64,000 bases of DNA. Source: Rhodopseudomonas boonkerdii. Its GTDB lineage: Bacteria > Pseudomonadota > Alphaproteobacteria > Rhizobiales > Xanthobacteraceae. The position numbers and the translations under genes are program-made. The notes below the pieces were generated by a model. It was not told the origin of the DNA and searched no databases. It saw only the letters and a list, made by a program, of their open reading frames with translations. The DNA lies in NCBI RefSeq assembly GCF_021184025.1, contig NZ_CP036537.1, positions 806,001 through 870,000 of the forward strand, written 5' to 3'. Shown here in pieces: positions 62,986 through 64,000 of this stretch. Within the stretch, counting starts at the first letter, position 1, and every line of letters begins with the position of its first letter.

Positions 62986-64000
62986 ATGGGCGGCACCGGC
63001 GTCATCGACCATTTCCTTGAGGTCTTCACTCGCTACATCGACGGCGGCTTCGGCCTGCTCGGTGGCGAAGTCGGTTTCATCGCCACCACCTTGATCGTCA
63101 TCGACGTCACGCTCGCCGCACTCTTCTGGTCGTGGGGCGCGGACGACGACATTATGGCGAGGCTAATCAAGAAGACGCTCTTCGTCGGTGTCTTCGCCTA
63201 CCTTATCTCCAACTGGAACAATCTCGCCCGCATCATCTTCGAGAGCTTCGCGGGCCTCGGCCTGAAGGCGTCGGGTACGGGCTTCGCCGTCAGCGATCTC
63301 ATGCGACCCGGCAAGGTGGCCCAGACCGGTCTCGATGCCGGCCGCCCACTGCTCGACTCCATCTCCAGCCTGATGGGCTACTGGTCGTTTTTCGAGAACT
63401 TCATCCAGATCGCCTGCATGTTTTTCGCCTGGGCTCTGGTGCTGCTGGCGTTTTTCATCCTCGCGATCCAGCTCTTCGTCACCCTGATCGAGTTCAAGCT
63501 GACCACGCTCGCCGGCTTCGTCCTCATTCCCTTCGGCCTGTTCGGCAAATCCGCCTTCATGGCCGAGCGCGTGTTGGGCAACGTCATCTCCTCCGGCATC
63601 AAGGTGCTGGTTCTCGCCGTCATCATCGGCATCGGCTCGACGCTGTTCTCCGAGTTCACCTCCGGCTTCAACGGCGCAACGCCGTCGATCGACGACGCCA
63701 TGGCGATCGTGCTTGCCGCGCTGTCGCTGCTTGGTCTCGGCATCTTCGGCCCCGGCATCGCCAACGGCCTCATCTCCGGTGGCCCGCAGCTCGGCGCAGG
63801 CGCGGCCATTGGTACTGGTCTCGCCGCCGGTGGCGTTGTCGCAGCCGGCGCGGCCGCCGCCGGCGCAGCCGTGTCCGGTGGAGCTGCACTTGCTGGCGGC
63901 GCAGCCGCTGCGGCCCGCGGTGGTGCAGCCCTCGCAGGCGGGGCCTCCACCGCCTATAGCCTCGGCGCGGCCGGACAAACGGGTGCATCGGGTGTCGCGT
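62986..64000 (+). CDS. trbL: TrbL (3' end outside window)
   Basis: 338 codons are visible. VirB6-like polytopic membrane protein: MGGTGVIDHFLEVFTRYIDG start, membrane segments at about 25-45, 65-80, 140-175 and 180-235, then a Gly/Ala-rich stretch (GAGAAIGTGLAAGGVV) that normally precedes the soluble C-terminus. Cut by the window edge. Confidence 0.94.
   Translation, partial: MGGTGVIDHFLEVFTRYIDGGFGLLGGEVGFIATTLIVIDVTLAALFWSWGADDDIMARLIKKTLFVGVFAYLISNWNNLARIIFESFAGLGLKASGTGFAVSDLMRPGKVAQTGLDAGRPLLDSISSLMGYWSFFENFIQIACMFFAWALVLLAFFILAIQLFVTLIEFKLTTLAGFVLIPFGLFGKSAFMAERVLGNVISSGIKVLVLAVIIGIGSTLFSEFTSGFNGATPSIDDAMAIVLAALSLLGLGIFGPGIANGLISGGPQLGAGAAIGTGLAAGGVVAAGAAAAGAAVSGGAALAGGAAAAARGGAALAGGASTAYSLGAAGQTGASGVA

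Noticed and set aside
1..64000. CRISPR arrays, rRNA genes, complete tRNA genes, insertion sequences
   Set aside because: No regularly spaced repeats, no rRNA-like sequence, no complete tRNA and no transposase gene were seen.

Overview
The window is GC-rich and comes from an alphaproteobacterium; the Trb/RlxS/DUF736/DUF2840 backbone is typical of Rhizobiales and Sphingomonadales elements, and the species cannot be read from the sequence. Almost everything is mobile-element DNA. Two elements appear to sit side by side, separated near 16.07 kb by a 45-nt fragment of the 3' end of a tRNA-Arg(CCG) gene, which is the expected footprint of integration into a tRNA gene.

Left element (1 to about 16.07 kb): a DUF932 gene runs off the left edge. 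Next come a decayed unknown gene and an AAA+ replication-helicase gene broken by at least three frameshifts. A plus-strand series of mostly unrecognised genes (4.1-8.2 kb) includes a small HExxH metalloprotease-like protein. A mobilisation module follows: a TraL/ParA-like ATPase, a small membrane protein, a VirD4/TrwB-type coupling protein and a MobF (TrwC/TraI-type) relaxase-helicase. A large serine recombinase closes the element. No mating-pair genes are seen here, so it looks mobilisable rather than self-transmissible, as far as the window shows.

Right element (16.07 to beyond 64 kb): an ICE starting with a P4-type tyrosine integrase beside the att fragment. Its cargo (17.7-31.5 kb, all minus strand) is a probable defence island in three blocks. 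The first is a caspase-like/Ski2-like helicase fusion with a small DUF2158 protein. The second is a multi-ubiquitin, DUF6791-ThiF (E1) and DUF6527 operon. The third is a translationally coupled five-gene run of AbiEi-like, AbiEii, sigma-like, unknown, and ImmA/IrrE-UvrD genes, preceded by a second AbiEi-like gene.

The ICE backbone is on the plus strand. It holds DUF932, DUF3800, ParB, an unknown gene, a strawberry-notch methylase/helicase, DUF7146-Toprim, DUF2493 and a HEPN-like gene, then small membrane proteins, DUF736, XRE and DUF2285 genes and an HTH protein. It continues with RepA, ParA, a ribbon-helix-helix protein, DUF2840, TraF peptidase, a second DUF736, a lytic transglycosylase, the RlxS relaxase, TraG, and trbB-C-D-E-J-K-L (trbL cut by the edge).

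The most striking non-coding signal is a repeated 5' leader. It has a constant 6-bp closing stem, an inner helix with a compensatory change, and a Shine-Dalgarno site directly after the stem. It precedes both DUF932 genes and parB, and looser relatives precede the next two backbone genes.
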